Assembly: GCF_020283565.1 (NCBI RefSeq)
Contig: NC_060059.1
Location: 9,865,501-9,929,500, forward strand
DNA: 64,000 nucleotides
Reading direction: 5' to 3'
From: Trifolium pratense
Taxonomy: Eukaryota; Streptophyta; Magnoliopsida; Fabales; Fabaceae
In this document: positions 34,680-46,900 of the stretch, in pieces
Numbering within the stretch: the stretch's first letter is position 1
Layout of the letters: each line of letters opens with the position of its first letter
Program-made: the position numbers and the translations under genes
Notes under the pieces: generated by a model
What the model was told of the DNA's origin: nothing
Seen by the model: only the letters and a program-made list of their open reading frames with translations
The model's database searches: none

Positions 34680-34753
34680 GACCGCATAGCGCAGTGGATT
34701 AGCGCGTTTGACTTCGGATCAAAAGGTCGTGGGTTCGACTCCCACTGTGGTCG
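34680..34753 (+). tRNA. tRNA-Arg (anticodon UCG), copy 2
   Basis: Identical over all 74 nt to the gene at 21758-21831, with the same cloverleaf and anticodon loop CTTCGGA. The upstream CCAAGAA resembles the first copy's flank. Downstream TTATATTTTTTCC gives a T6 terminator. Other flanking sequence is unrelated to copy 1. Confidence 0.97.
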
Positions 34754-35951
34754 CTTTGTTATATTTTTTCCTTTTTCATTTCCTTCTCTCTCAACAGACA
34801 TTTTAATTCCCCAGAACTAATGCGTCAAAACAATTGCCCAATATTATTTATTTTTGTACCAACAATTAATGGGACTGGGAAGGTAAAAATCAATGTCTTA
34901 ATTTGTGAAAGAGCAAATGGAGTAAAATATGTCATTTAAATACTATACTAGTATAAGTGTATAACTGATGAGATGTGTAAGTGATATTTGAACATCTGCA
35001 ATTCATTAGTAACATAAATCAAAATAAGTGGTAGTCCCTGTACCCCTCTGTCTTTTGTTCCTTGTATCCTCAAATGTCATAAGATGGTGAATAATATAAT
35101 CCACGGTAGGAAAAAGATCTCGAGAGAAAACATAAATACATTTGATAAATGGGATAACAATTTTGCAACTCCAATCCTAACAAATTTAAACAACGAGAAA
35201 ATAATGAGATTAATAGACTAAATGCAAAAAATGCGGAGGTGGATGATTTTATAAGTGAGATGACTCATAAACCTAATGCTTTAGGATTTTTGGTAAAAGT
35301 ATAGTTTTACACTTTCAATACATTGAATACACGAATTTCAAGACAAAATTTTATTTTTTTTGTATGTTTAACTAGTGCACCAGATGCACTAATTAACATT
35401 TTCCTAAATTAAAGATGTTATTAATTTTTTTTTTCAACTTGGTCCATAAGACATAGTCATTGTCTTATATGATCGAGTATGTTTGATTTAGTTTTTGAAA
35501 ATTGTATTTTAGTTTTAAAAATTTTAAAACTAAACTCTATAAATTGCATTTTAGTTTTCAAATTTATTTAAAAAAATGAAAACCTGATTGAATATATACA
35601 TGAGGGAAGTTATTTTTATTGTGCTAGATAATACATGGGGGATGTTCTTTTTATTTAAAAACAATTTTCTTTTTCTTTTTTTAATTAAAAAATATAAATA
35701 ACTACCTTTTTGTTAGAGGAACAAGAAAAACTGCATCTAAAAAAATGCATATGAGTTTTGTCCTTTTCAAAATTTGTTTTGATTTTTAGTATTATAAAAG
35801 AGAAAATCAACATCTTTTTAGTATTTTCATTATGTCATTATGAATTGTAGATTTTAATAATTTTAATTTCATTTAGTATTTTTATATCACAAAAAAAATA
35901 AAGAGAATTTTTATCAATGATGTTAGGAAAATTCTATGGTACTTTTGCCAA
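34754..35951. other. AT-rich spacer with a TRIM LTR fragment
   Basis: At about 35250-35310 the string TAAGTGAGATGACTCATAAA followed by CCTAATGCTTTAGGATTTT matches the interior of the TRIM terminal repeat at 31887-31930. No gene seen. Confidence 0.55.
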
Positions 35952-37690
35952 AACTTAATGTACCGATACTATAAAAGATTTAACCAATAAAAAAGTAATT
36001 TTTGTCCACATCATCATTTATATATTATATTTTAAAAGTTGACCAGATTAATTGTACCTGTACATTTTTTATCTACACAATTTAACCTCATAAATCATAC
36101 AAATTGTATTTCTATATTTAATAATTTTAAAAAATCAATTCATCTTCATCCGGTAAATAAAAAACACAACCAATTCATCTTCATCTATGAAGAACGAATT
36201 GCGGTCGTCGGTGTCGAGTTCATCTTCACCCCGTATATTAAAACAACCAATTCAACAATTCATCTTCGATAATTTTGATGAATATTGAAAACACCGAAAT
36301 AGTCACACATACACACACCGAGTTTAACAAAAAATTTAATGAATGGTTGAAGAAAGAAATGAGCACAATATAATATGGTAGGAAATTTGCCACCTTCCCC
36401 TTTGTACGAGTAATAGGATTTCCTTAGGTTTTCATAGCCATTTGAGAAGGGTTATTATTCTCATTCTACAAGTAATAACAACATATTGGTAACCGTTTTT
36501 TTTTTACAAAATTAGTAAATCGTTTTTAATTAGAAACTGAGTTAAAAGTTCGGTCTGTATTTTTCTCTACTGGTTTTTGCTTTGTTTGCTGCTCTGTTCC
36601 AAGAAGAAGTAAATCAAGTTTAATAACTCTATGTGGTTTGATGAAGAAGTAAATTGATCGGTGAAAATTGCAAAATGTAAATGTTTCGTGGTGTTAAAAT
36701 AAAATATTGATCAAATTTAATTGTTATATCTGTCAAATACTATTACAACATCACAAGTAACTATTGGTCAATACATTTTATTGTACCGGTACATCAGGGG
36801 CGGACCCAGCCATGAATTATTAGTGTGACTAAGTTTTTTAGCATTACTAAAAAAATTCATCATCATCCAATAATCCAGTTAAACAACAAACAATATATAA
36901 AATTACTACTAATATAATAATATGTATATCCAAAAAAAGAACATCAATAATCCATAAAATTTCTATTAAAAAAAAATCAATAAACTAACTAACTATATCC
37001 ATAAAACCACAAAATTTCTATTCGAAAAACAAGGATATAACTTATTGAATATATGTTAAATCATACATATTACTATTGTTTGATACTTCACAAGATTCTA
37101 CCTTGGACCAGGATATATAAAACCCAAAATTATACTAGCTTATAGTTTATTTTGATAAACTAATTTAATTAGCTTATAACTTATTAGTTTTTATTCCAAT
37201 TTTACCTATATCATCTACTAATTGGAAGAAAAAAAATTGACGAAAAAAAAATCTACTAATTGAAAAACTTAAATCTATTGTTTTATGCCAGTTCAATCGT
37301 TAATTTCACTCGGTACTACAACTTCAATTAGTTATCCACAATTTTTTGACAAAGTCAAAGTTGATTCTTATAAACATAAAAATATATAACTAAAAATAAT
37401 ACATTATGTATAACCAATTACTTGAAATCAACAATAATAGACTATAAACTAATATTTACACTAATACTTAAATTAATGTGTGCGGAGAAACTTACGGTCA
37501 TTAATAATAAACTCTAAAATAATATTTACATTAATATTTGTATGAATATGTATAAATAATAACTTGAAATTATTTATAAAATTATTATTATTATTTTTAG
37601 AAAAAATTTGGGTTGGACTGATGTGGCTATAGCCACACCATGCCTCATACAAGTCCGCCCCCGGAGTACATGATAATATTTCTATCGTAT
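35952..37690. mobile_element. Inverted-repeat element interrupted by a hAT-like insertion
   Basis: The left segment ATGTACCGATACTATAAAAG followed by ATTTAACCAATA (from about 35969) is inverted near 36757-36794 (TATTGGTCAATACATTTTAT, then TGTACCGGTACAT). This suggests an outer element of about 0.85 kb, excluding the inserted element. Outer ends and target duplication are not fixed. Confidence 0.5.
36795..37663. mobile_element. hAT-like non-autonomous DNA transposon
   Basis: 869 bp. The left end CAGGGGCGGAC and inverted right end CGGGGGCGGAC match the terminal motif common in plant hAT elements. The flanks CGGTACAT (36787-36794) and GAGTACAT (37664-37671) agree at 6 of 8 positions, fitting an aged 8-bp duplication. 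No transposase frame. Confidence 0.75.
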
Positions 37691-37739
37691 ACTAGAAGTC
37701 CCCAAAATATTACCATAATGTTGAAATGTTTTAACATTT

Positions 37740-40700
37740 TCTCCAACAATTTTTGGCGAGGATTCAACGAGCGGTGAAGTAATTATGTGGCATATCATGT
37801 CACGCTAAGGAATGTTTGGATTTGGACAATAGAAGAGTTTGTGAGGATTCAATGAATGGTAAAGCAATAAAGATCCAACGGTTGTAATGTAATGTAATTG
37901 TGTAATGAAAGAAAAAGGGGTTGGGAAAGGGCGTGATATTTGAGGATACATTGTCTAATTATTTAAGGTCACCCCTATTAATATTATTGTAAAATTAAAA
38001 TTATTAACTAAATTAAGAGGGTGACCGGTTGTAATAATTTACACAGGTATACTAGTGGATCTTTTTTTTTTTAGGTCATATTAGAGCATAAATATCGCCT
38101 TAGCAAAATCGTTCCTACACTGTTCCTAATTGAAAGTTGTCAGAGGCAAATGGGTAAATTTTAATATGGACCACTTCATCAAGTGGTCCATGGTGGATTA
38201 GTTATGAATAACATTATAACGAATACGAATTTTATAAAATCTATCGTTGGATTGAAAGTTTATATCATATAGATCATCCATAAAAAAATTTAGAAAAATT
38301 AAAAATAATTTGATATGTTATCGAGACACATCAAGATTAACGGTTTATTAAATAACGTAAATCTTGATGGGTCTCAATAATATATCAAATGATTTTCAAA
38401 AAATTTTAAAAAATTTATGGATGATCTATACGATATAATCTTTCAATCAAACAGTGAATTTCGTAAAATTCATATTCAGTAGATCACTTGTCCACAGTGA
38501 ACAACTTGTGAAGGTGGTCCACCGTAGCATATTAGCCTGGATATTTGATGTATAATAATGGTCGTTCATTATTTTGCTTAGTTCCTCTGTTTGTGAAGGG
38601 TGGTTTGATGCTTGATGACAATATTCAAATCATATTGTAAACGGTACGAATGTAGGAAATATTGTGGGATTTGGTAGGACTCATTTTAGAGTTTTTAATA
38701 GGTTATATAGATATTTAAGAAATGTGATTGAGTTGTTTAAATAATTATGAAGTGTTACATAATATAAAATTAAATATGACTCACTTAAAGAACTCATATG
38801 GGTGTGTGGATTCGAGGCTTCCTAAAAAATCTCATATAGTTTATTTATTTTAACATGCACGCACGCGCACACACTGAGTAAAAAAATAAAATTGATGTCC
38901 CTAAAATGTCAGTGCTCTATGCGGTCGTTCATCTCAAAAACCTTTCAAAACCTTCTTGTGTAAAGTGTCTTAGATTTTTCATATGAAAATGATTTCTTTA
39001 TTAATATTTTGATGATAATTCTTGGTTTGAGTTTATCTTAGAGTTTATTTGTTTTAGACAATATAACTCTTTTAAATTTAATAATCTTACAATATATTTA
39101 TTGTCATAAAAAATTATAATATAAAAAATAAATATAAAATTTCGGAAGTTCCTAATGTGACCCCAAAAATAAAGGTCTATAGTGGACTTTGTGTAAATAG
39201 CCTACAACTAGTTAGCACCTACCCTGATTATTTTCTTTTTTATCTTTGCAATGAGGACGAATTAGATAATTGCGCAACAAAATAAAAAGCAAGAACATTT
39301 GAATTTAGTTAATAATTAATGGGGTTTATTTTGATCTAAAGTAGCCTCCGTGAGATCAACATAAAAAATGATTCATATTCTTCTAATCATCTCAAAAAAC
39401 ATAGATCTGCAATGAGGACGTCACTTGTGAGGGTCGATGGTATGGAAGAAGAATGAGTTTTTACCGCCAGATCAGTAGAGTCTGACGAAAATAATCAGGT
39501 AAAGTTGTGTTCTCTCCAATATTTTTTTATTGAATCAAACAAAAGTTGACCTAAAATAATTTCTAGAAATATCCACTAAGATTGGACCGTTATCATCACT
39601 ATTGCATTTTGTACATAAATTTTGAACTTTTTATTTTCTTTTCCAGTCGCCAAAATCGATTCATGAAAATAAACTTTTAACTTATATATGATCGGCCTAA
39701 TTCTATGTCGCCTTGCGTTATCTCTTGGCTGCACGACTGAAACAAAAAGCCAAATAATTATTTTGTTATGTTAATTTTCAATGTCATTTATATATAATTT
39801 TTTTACGATTTTCATCAAAAATTTAAAAAGAAATCAAGAATTACAAATCACTTAGTTCGATGGTTAAATCATAGATTTCCCTGTCAGACTGGAGCCGTTG
39901 TATTAGAAAGTTTCTCTCTTGTTGTATCTGTAAACTTCTCAAGTAAGTATGCTACATATCGTGTCACGCTGGCGAATGTTTGGCCAAGAGCAAGGTGTTT
40001 GGCGAGGAATTAATGATAAGTGAAGCAATCGATGAAGATTCAACACTGAAAATGTAACGTGACCGTGTAATAAAAAAGGAAGACCATGAAATTTATTATA
40101 GTTGAGGGTACACATGTGTAATTATTTAAGGTCACTTTAATTATAATAGAATTTAAATTATTAGCTAAACTGAGAGGGTGACCGATGTTAGTAGGTAATT
40201 TACACGGGTCTACTAGTGAAGCCTTATTATTGAGGTCCATATTAAAAAAAATTATAAAAAGCAAAAGATAATCAAACATGCTATGATTTTTTTTGCTAGC
40301 ATAGTTTTTCTTCTGGTCTTCCATATTCTCCGATAACTTTTCATTCTTCAAATATATTTCATTATAAACATCATAAGAGTATAACTCTATTTTAAAATTT
40401 AATTATAATAATTATATAATTTATTTATTTAAACACGCACGCACATGCGAGTGCACGCACATGTAAAAAAAATTGTTTCTCCTAAAATTATAGTGTTCTA
40501 CGCGGTCGTTCTTCTCGAACACCTTTCGAAACCTTGTTGTATTAGATTTCTTGTATGAAAAAGATTTCTTTTTTTTTTTTTTTTTGGTATAGTTGAAAAA
40601 GATTTCTTTATTCATATTTATTGATAATTCTTGTTGCGAGCTTGAACTATTTTAGTGTGAAGTGTTAATTCGAGTTTATCTTAGAGTTTATTTGTTTTAG

Positions 40701-41530
40701 ACAATAAAACTCTTTTAATTTTAATATTAATCTTAAAATATATTTATTGTTATAATGAAGACTTCACTAGCTTGTGAGGGTCGATGGTATGGAAGAACGA
40801 AGAAGAATGGGTTTTTGCCTCGAGATTGGTAGAGTCTGACAAAAACAATTAGGCAAAGTTGTGTTCTCTCCAATGTTTTTTTGCTTGAAGCAGACAAGAA
40901 TTAACCATAAAAAAAAAATCTACAAATATCCACTAAGATTGGACACGCATCATCACTATTGCATTTTGTACATAAATTTCGAACTTTTCTTTTTCCTTTT
41001 CTAGTCGCCAAAATCGTTTCATGAAAATAAACCTTTAACTCATATATGATAGGCCTGATTCTTTGTCGCCTTGGTTATCTCTTGGCTGCACGACTAAAAC
41101 AAAAAGCAAACAATATTTTTGTTATGTTAATTTCAATGTCGTTTATATATAAGTGTTTTTACGTTTTTCATGGAAGAATTAAGAAGAAATATGCAACCAA
41201 ATATCACTTAGTTCGATGGTTAAATCATAACTTTTCATGTCAGATTGGAGCCATTGTATTATAAAGTTTCTCTCGTTGTATCGGTAAACTTCTCGAGTAA
41301 TTATGCTGCATATCTTGTTACGCTGGTGAATGTTTGGCCAAGAGCGAGGCGTTTGGTAAGGATATAATGATAGCTAAAGCGATCGATGAAAATTCAACAT
41401 TTTGAGGGTACACTGTCTAATTATTTAAGGTCACTATAATTATAAGAATTAAAATTATTAACTAAATTGAGAGGGTGACTAGCTATAGTAGGTAATTTTT
41501 CAGGCTCATATTAGAGGCTTCCTAAACTAA
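37740..41530. repeat. Diverged tandem block, three copies of a 0.4-1.5 kb unit
   Basis: Shared landmarks recur in the same order. A motif around TCACGCTRRSGAATGTTTGG is near 37799, 39963 and 41318. GAGGGTGAC near 38025, 40171 and 41471 is followed by a TACTAGTG string in the first two. CACTTGTGAGGGTCGATGGT is near 39421, with a variant near 40768, and GCGGTCGTTC is near 38920 and 40501. Copy 1 is only the right part of the unit. I find no conserved open frame, LTR or terminal inverted repeat. Confidence 0.7.
38162..38534. mobile_element. Foldback/MITE palindrome inside the tandem block
   Basis: About 370 bp. Ends TAATATGGACCAC and (reverse strand) TAATATGCTACGGTGGACCA. Long internal arms pair: GATCATCCATAAA with TTTATGGATGATC, and ACACATCAAGATT with AATCTTGATGGGT, around a loop of roughly 20 bases. 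It lies between copies 1 and 2 of the tandem block. Confidence 0.75.
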
Positions 41531-41545
41531 TATAAAAAAATCACT

Positions 41546-41640
41546 AGGTTTAGTCTAGTGGTGAGAGGTTTGAATAGTACGTTGTAGGTTCTGAGTTCGA
41601 TCCCAACACATTGTAAACAAAAAAATAAATTAATCTAAAA
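41546..41640 (+). mobile_element. tRNA-derived SINE, copy 2
   Basis: TCACTAGGTTTAGTCTAGTG at the 5' end includes an A-box-like string, and GAGTTCGATCCCAAC is a good B box. An A-rich tail follows. Same family as 30214-30315, better preserved at the B box. Confidence 0.75.
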
Positions 41641-42515
41641 AAAATATAAAAAGCAAAACACAATCAAATGAAACCTAAACAATAGGCGAAATTTCATTTT
41701 AGTTTCTTAAAAAAAAAAAAAAATCTCTTTTAGTCACTTAACTTATTTTTTGATTTCATTTTGGCCCTTCATTAATTTTTGTTCCATTTTGGTCCCTTAA
41801 TTATATTTATGTCCATTATATTGGTCCCTTCTAGTTGCTTAAAAAAAAAACTAAATAGGTTTTTATCCCCCGCAAAATAAGCAATTTTTGGTTTATCCAC
41901 TGCAATTTTTTTTTTATTACTCTTTGTTATGTGAAAATTGTCTGCTTTATCCCCTCATAAAAAATATTGACTTAATTGTAAAAAAAAAAGAAAAAGAAAA
42001 TGTTGAATTAAGACTCTAAATAACAAAGCAACAAAATTAACCCATTTGATATTTTTGTGTGTGTGTTGGAAATTGGTTCACCTGCTCCAATTACACTATA
42101 GATATCAAATCCTTTCTATAATGAAACTCACAAACTTTCTTCATTCTCAACTTCAATCGAATCATTAAAATAAAAATAAAAATACCCTTCACTAATATAA
42201 ACTAGAAAAAATTACATATTTAATCCATTAACTTAATTTCAGACAACAATTTATTATTATTATTTTTTTTGCATCATTTTAATCCTTTTTGTCACTTAAT
42301 ATTTTTCCACAAAAATTAATGAAAAAATAACTTAACGAAAATTAATTAAGGTACTAAAATAAAACAAAGAAATAAGTTAATACCAAAAAAATACAATTTA
42401 GCCTGAACAATTTATAGGCCAAAAGAAATAAAAAAAAAATAGTTTGGGAAAATAGTTATATATGACTATAAAAAAAAATAGTTAGGGAAAATAGAAAGTG
42501 GCGGCAAAGTAGGAA
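41641..42515. other. AT-rich spacer, no gene seen
   Basis: Phrases of the type TTTTAGTYYCTTAA and TTTTGGTCCCTTAATT between 41695 and 41830 resemble a common legume dispersed repeat. No domain-bearing frame. Confidence 0.4.
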
Positions 42516-42633
42516 ATGCAAAGAGTAACGACACATGTTTTGCGCCACTTTTCACTCTTTTTCATTCCCAATGTCTTCCACTTCATATCTCCATTCCACG
42601 ATTTCCACTTCCAAACCCTAATTCTTTCACTTC

Positions 42634-42694
<61 letters not shown>

Positions 42695-43010
42695 AATTCG
42701 AAATCGAAGATCTCAGACTCAAGATCCCGGTAAATTTAACATTTCTTATCTCTCTCCATTCTCTTTTCACATAGCTTCATATTTTTGTTTTTGCACTCGT
42801 GTTTGTTTGACGGTGATTTAGTTAAATATGTTTATCGCGATTTGCGTTTTACATAATTTATAGATATTTTTTCTAAATTTCAACTGGTTCTAATTGCAGG
42901 TAAATCAGGGTTTTGAGATTGATACTACTACCACTACTGATGCAGGCGTTTTCTTATTTGGAAGAACAACTTCGGTTGTGTATAGACGCGAAGCTGTGAA
43001 TAAAATTGTG
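42516..43010 (+). other. Exon-like plus-strand unit of unknown nature
   Basis: A CT-rich leader (42516-42729) ends in ATCCCG followed by a GTAAAT donor. A second segment starts after TTGCAG at 42900 and carries an ATG at 42940 opening only 19 codons (MQAFSYLEEQLRLCIDAKL) before a stop at 42997, with a GTGAGT donor-like site at 43009. It looks like the 5' part of a gene whose downstream coding exons are missing or not visible. It converges on the 3' end of the demethylase gene. Alternatives are a non-coding RNA or a decayed gene. Confidence 0.35.
42637..42692 (+). repeat. (CT)n microsatellite, about 28 units
   Basis: An uninterrupted CT run in the CT-rich leader-like segment. It accounts for the Leu-Ser-rich open frame that passes through it. 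Confidence 0.95.
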
Positions 43011-43923
43011 AGTGATGTTTTTTAATCCTGATATGGCAAATCTACTAGATGTGTTATGAGTTATGAATGCATTAATTAATATATAAATAATTGACATTAA
43101 ATTTTTGAATTCATGCCATTTTATGCTGTTTAATGTTCTATACTAGTAGTGGCCCTTGTCTGTGTAAATGTAAATAATAGTTAAAATTAGGATTTAAGCT
43201 TGTGTTTGAAGCGAGTTGAACTGAATAAGACCAATAAAACCAAATGGTATTCTAGTATTCTCACTAATTTTTTAAAGAATCCGGACTGTGAAGGAATTTT
43301 TTATGATTTTGCAACAAAAAGTGCAAAGTGGATGCTATTTAAATAGTTATAAGGGCACCATCTTTTTTGTTTGCCTAGAGCACCCAAATTCTTAGGACTG
43401 GCCCTGACTGACTTGTCTACCACTGTGATGATCTAATCCTCACATATGAAATATCTCTGTTGATAGGGGTAATATTTATTTCTACCGCTTGTGATATTTC
43501 CTACCACTTACTATGCATATTTTATTAAAATAAACAAACTACTTAACACACACGAGTGAACTACTCTTGATTGATTTCTCATTTCTGCAATTTATGTTCA
43601 TTATCAATGAATTGTTCTATTGATAATAATGCAATAACTAAGGTCAATGAATTGCTGTTTTGTGCTTGAACAGGAATGATATACAGGTCAATGCCACTAG
43701 TTGCAAGATTTCACATTCTAAACAGAAAAACACTGTACTTTTTTCATTCCTTGCTGTGTGCTTGTTTCATGTTGGGAAAAAAATAGTTGAAGATACAAAA
43801 GTATGCAAGTTGTTGATCTCCTGTCACTCTGGCGGCAATCCCATCTGGTGTTGGGAAAGTTTGATCTTCAAAATTAGCTTTTGCCAGTAAATTTCCTAGC
43901 AACATGTCCCGTTATTCTTGTTT

Positions 43924-46900
43924 TCACTTTTTTGTCTTTGCAACTCTACTTTCTATAAAATGCAATCTGGCACAAAGTGGACGAGGTGCACGTTCTTGTT
44001 GATCAAATCCCCTAACACAAACAAATCCTGAAATGAAGCATCAAAATGTTAATAGGCATGGCAAGATTGAACATTAATATTTCCTAGATGTATATGGGAA
44101 CTACACTTATTGTAATGTGTGATGGTACTCATGATGTTTTTAGGGAACTATTGGCTGACTAGTCTGGTATTGAATCACTTCAGAATGTTGCATGTGTGTG
44201 CGCATACACACATATTTGGATCAATCTTTTGATTGATGAGGCTTATTGTTTGCTTTTGGAATCGTTATGTTTGTGTAGGTGACGGTTTAATGTGCTGTTG
44301 GAAAACATGGCCCGGTAAAAAGGAGCTGAGGCTGAAAACAGATATGAAACACACTTTTGACAACCAAAAAAAATTCACCAAGGCTCAGTATATCCACCGG
44401 GTTAGTAGATCATCATGTATTTCCTTTGAGGCAACCAATTGAAATGTTTTATTCTTTGCTCTGCTATTAAAATTTTGAAGTGTGATAAGAGAAGAAATAA
44501 AACAAATAATTTAAAATAGTCTGCATACCTCTCCAAAAGCAATGCTGAATTTCTTGCGTTGAGAGACCTAGTAGACATAAGAGTTTTTAGTGAGTACTTT
44601 TAACTTCTTGGAAAAACTGGTTTAGAATAGATATTAGTAGATGTATATGTGGAGTTTTTTTTCTTCCTACCTTTGAAAATTGACGATACAGAGGTTCCGA
44701 AGTATACCGTCCTCCTTGGCAAATTCCATATCCATTCCCTAGGGATATCTATGGGTTTAACGCTGGATGCGTGGTCCGCAAATAACTTCATGATAAAAAA
44801 AGGTTTTATAGACCCTTGATGGTGAATATTGAAATTTAAAATAAGGGGTATCTGTTAAGGCAATTGAACAGTAACAAAACCTAGATTACACTTACCTCAT
44901 TAACTTGGAAGTATGTCCCATTGAGTGGAAAGCTTCCCCTCATTGCTGTTCGACACGGTATCTGTATATGGAATAACATTTGTGATAGTTATTGAAATTA
45001 ATATAAGGCTAGAAAATGGAGTGTCTTTCATGATCTTGTCTGTATCCATGAATTAATCATTACCAGAAGTGTTCCTCTCACAATTTGTGAATTAGCTTCT
45101 TTAATGCTGTTGCATGAAAGGCATGTCTTGTCATTGCACAAGTTGGTCGAGTCTTGCGATCCACACTTCCTTTGTGGTGGTTCAATGGAATTTGCAGTCT
45201 CACCTAGTATTCAAATATCATAAATACGGGTGTCAACATATTATCTGACTTTGACCTAGCATATATGTAATATGATCTTGCCTATGCTTCATTTTTGCTT
45301 TTTAATCTGTCTCTTTTAGATGTACTTGTGCATTGATTTTAGTATACTGGTAGCTATTGGGCGACTATTGTTTGCATATGTTAATTATTAATTGAGATTA
45401 TTACAGGTATCATCTGCTAACCTGGTGACCATATTGCAAGAAGATACGGACTTGGGTCATCAGGTTCCCGCTTATCCATCTGTAAATTTTCGTAAACAAA
45501 CAAATATAAAAAAATATACCAAGCTGATAACTGCGTGTTTCAGTACAAAGAAAAGAATAACTAACCTTTTCCAACAGAGGGTGTGAATCTGGAAGTTCAT
45601 ATCTGCATCAATCAGTGTTATAAAGCAGAATTTAGATTTCCATTAAAAAAATAGATCAGTCATATAGTCTAGAGAGTCAAGGAATTTATAACAAGTTTAC
45701 TTATGGCAATGACTACTGTGATGTTTTTTAAGAACGTCTTCTAGAAATTAGAGATGCTGCATACAATGCATGTACTTACACTTGGTGTTCTGTTCTTAGC
45801 CGGCTCACATTCTTCAGTTTTGCTGTAGGGATAGAAGCAGACTCTGGATTCCAGGCAACAAGGGCCTTAGACTGGTCACCCTCATGTTCTTGCATCTGGT
45901 TCTGTACATTTTTTGCCAACACTTCAAAATTGATATTGATAGTAGGGATTTCATCAGGATCCTCCCAAAAGAAGTCCTCAATGTCACTTTCTAATGCCTC
46001 TGTACTATGTTCTGGTGTTGCCGGCTCTTCAATGATTGGCTCACACTGCCTACTTTGAGGACATGCTTCTATGCTCATGTTGTTCGCAGGGAGAGGTAGG
46101 ATCACCGGGTTCAAATGTGGAGGGTGTCTTTCATCTGCAATGGGAACAGGCATGCTCACAATTTGCTTCTCTTCTGGTCCTGGCAAGGCAAGTCGTGCAC
46201 TGTACTGAAAGGGTTAGCTGACTTATAAAATATAATAAGTTCCTCATGCAATTCATACTAGAATAATGTAGTTAAAAGAATCAACTCATTAAACTGACAT
46301 GGTTATTTTATTCTATTTTTACACATTGGCATTTGTTCTTTTAAACTGGCCATGCCTTCAAAGTTTCAGATGTAATTTTAAAGACTTCTGTGATTTGAGT
46401 TTTTTTTTTTTTTTTTTTTAAGAATATGAAATGGGTTGATATATTAGCTTCACATGCATTTTGCATCAAGTTGATGGCAGTATGTAAAGCAACTGACATA
46501 ATGAGTAGCTAACCTTGCAAAAGCACTGGCAAAATGTCTGCACTCTGCTCGCATTGGGCATGCATTGCAATTTGGATTTTTCTTTGTGCAGAAAACCTAC
46601 ATATTTGGAACATGAATTACTTTTAATCTCTTATGTCAAGAGTGTGAAGCAAAGCTAGTTCCAAAACCATGTTTTTGTAAACCCCATATTAAATGTGGAA
46701 GAAAGTTATGTATACCTTTCCAAATGTAATCATCTGGTAGTGTAGCTCATACCTGCAATCCAGTTATATTATATCTCTTAGTTACAGATTCAGCTAGCAT
46801 AATAAAGCAGTTATTTTTATTATTTTCTTGCAGATTTCAGGGAAGTTATGATATTACAAGGTTCTTTGATCAAGTTTGCACAATCTTGGCCAAAGATACT

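Noticed and set aside
36039..36272. 77-codon plus-strand frame as a small gene
   Set aside because: It lies inside an inverted-repeat element with no recognisable motif.
42516..42821. 101-codon open frame rich in Leu-Ser
   Set aside because: It is produced by the CT microsatellite and runs through a good splice donor; not a protein gene.
44233..44442. Plus-strand open frame containing a CFW..YVCV string like the demethylase C-terminus
   Set aside because: The true C-terminal exons (44567-44529 and 44027-43924) are on the minus strand and complete. The plus-strand likeness is short, stops at once, and is probably coincidence.
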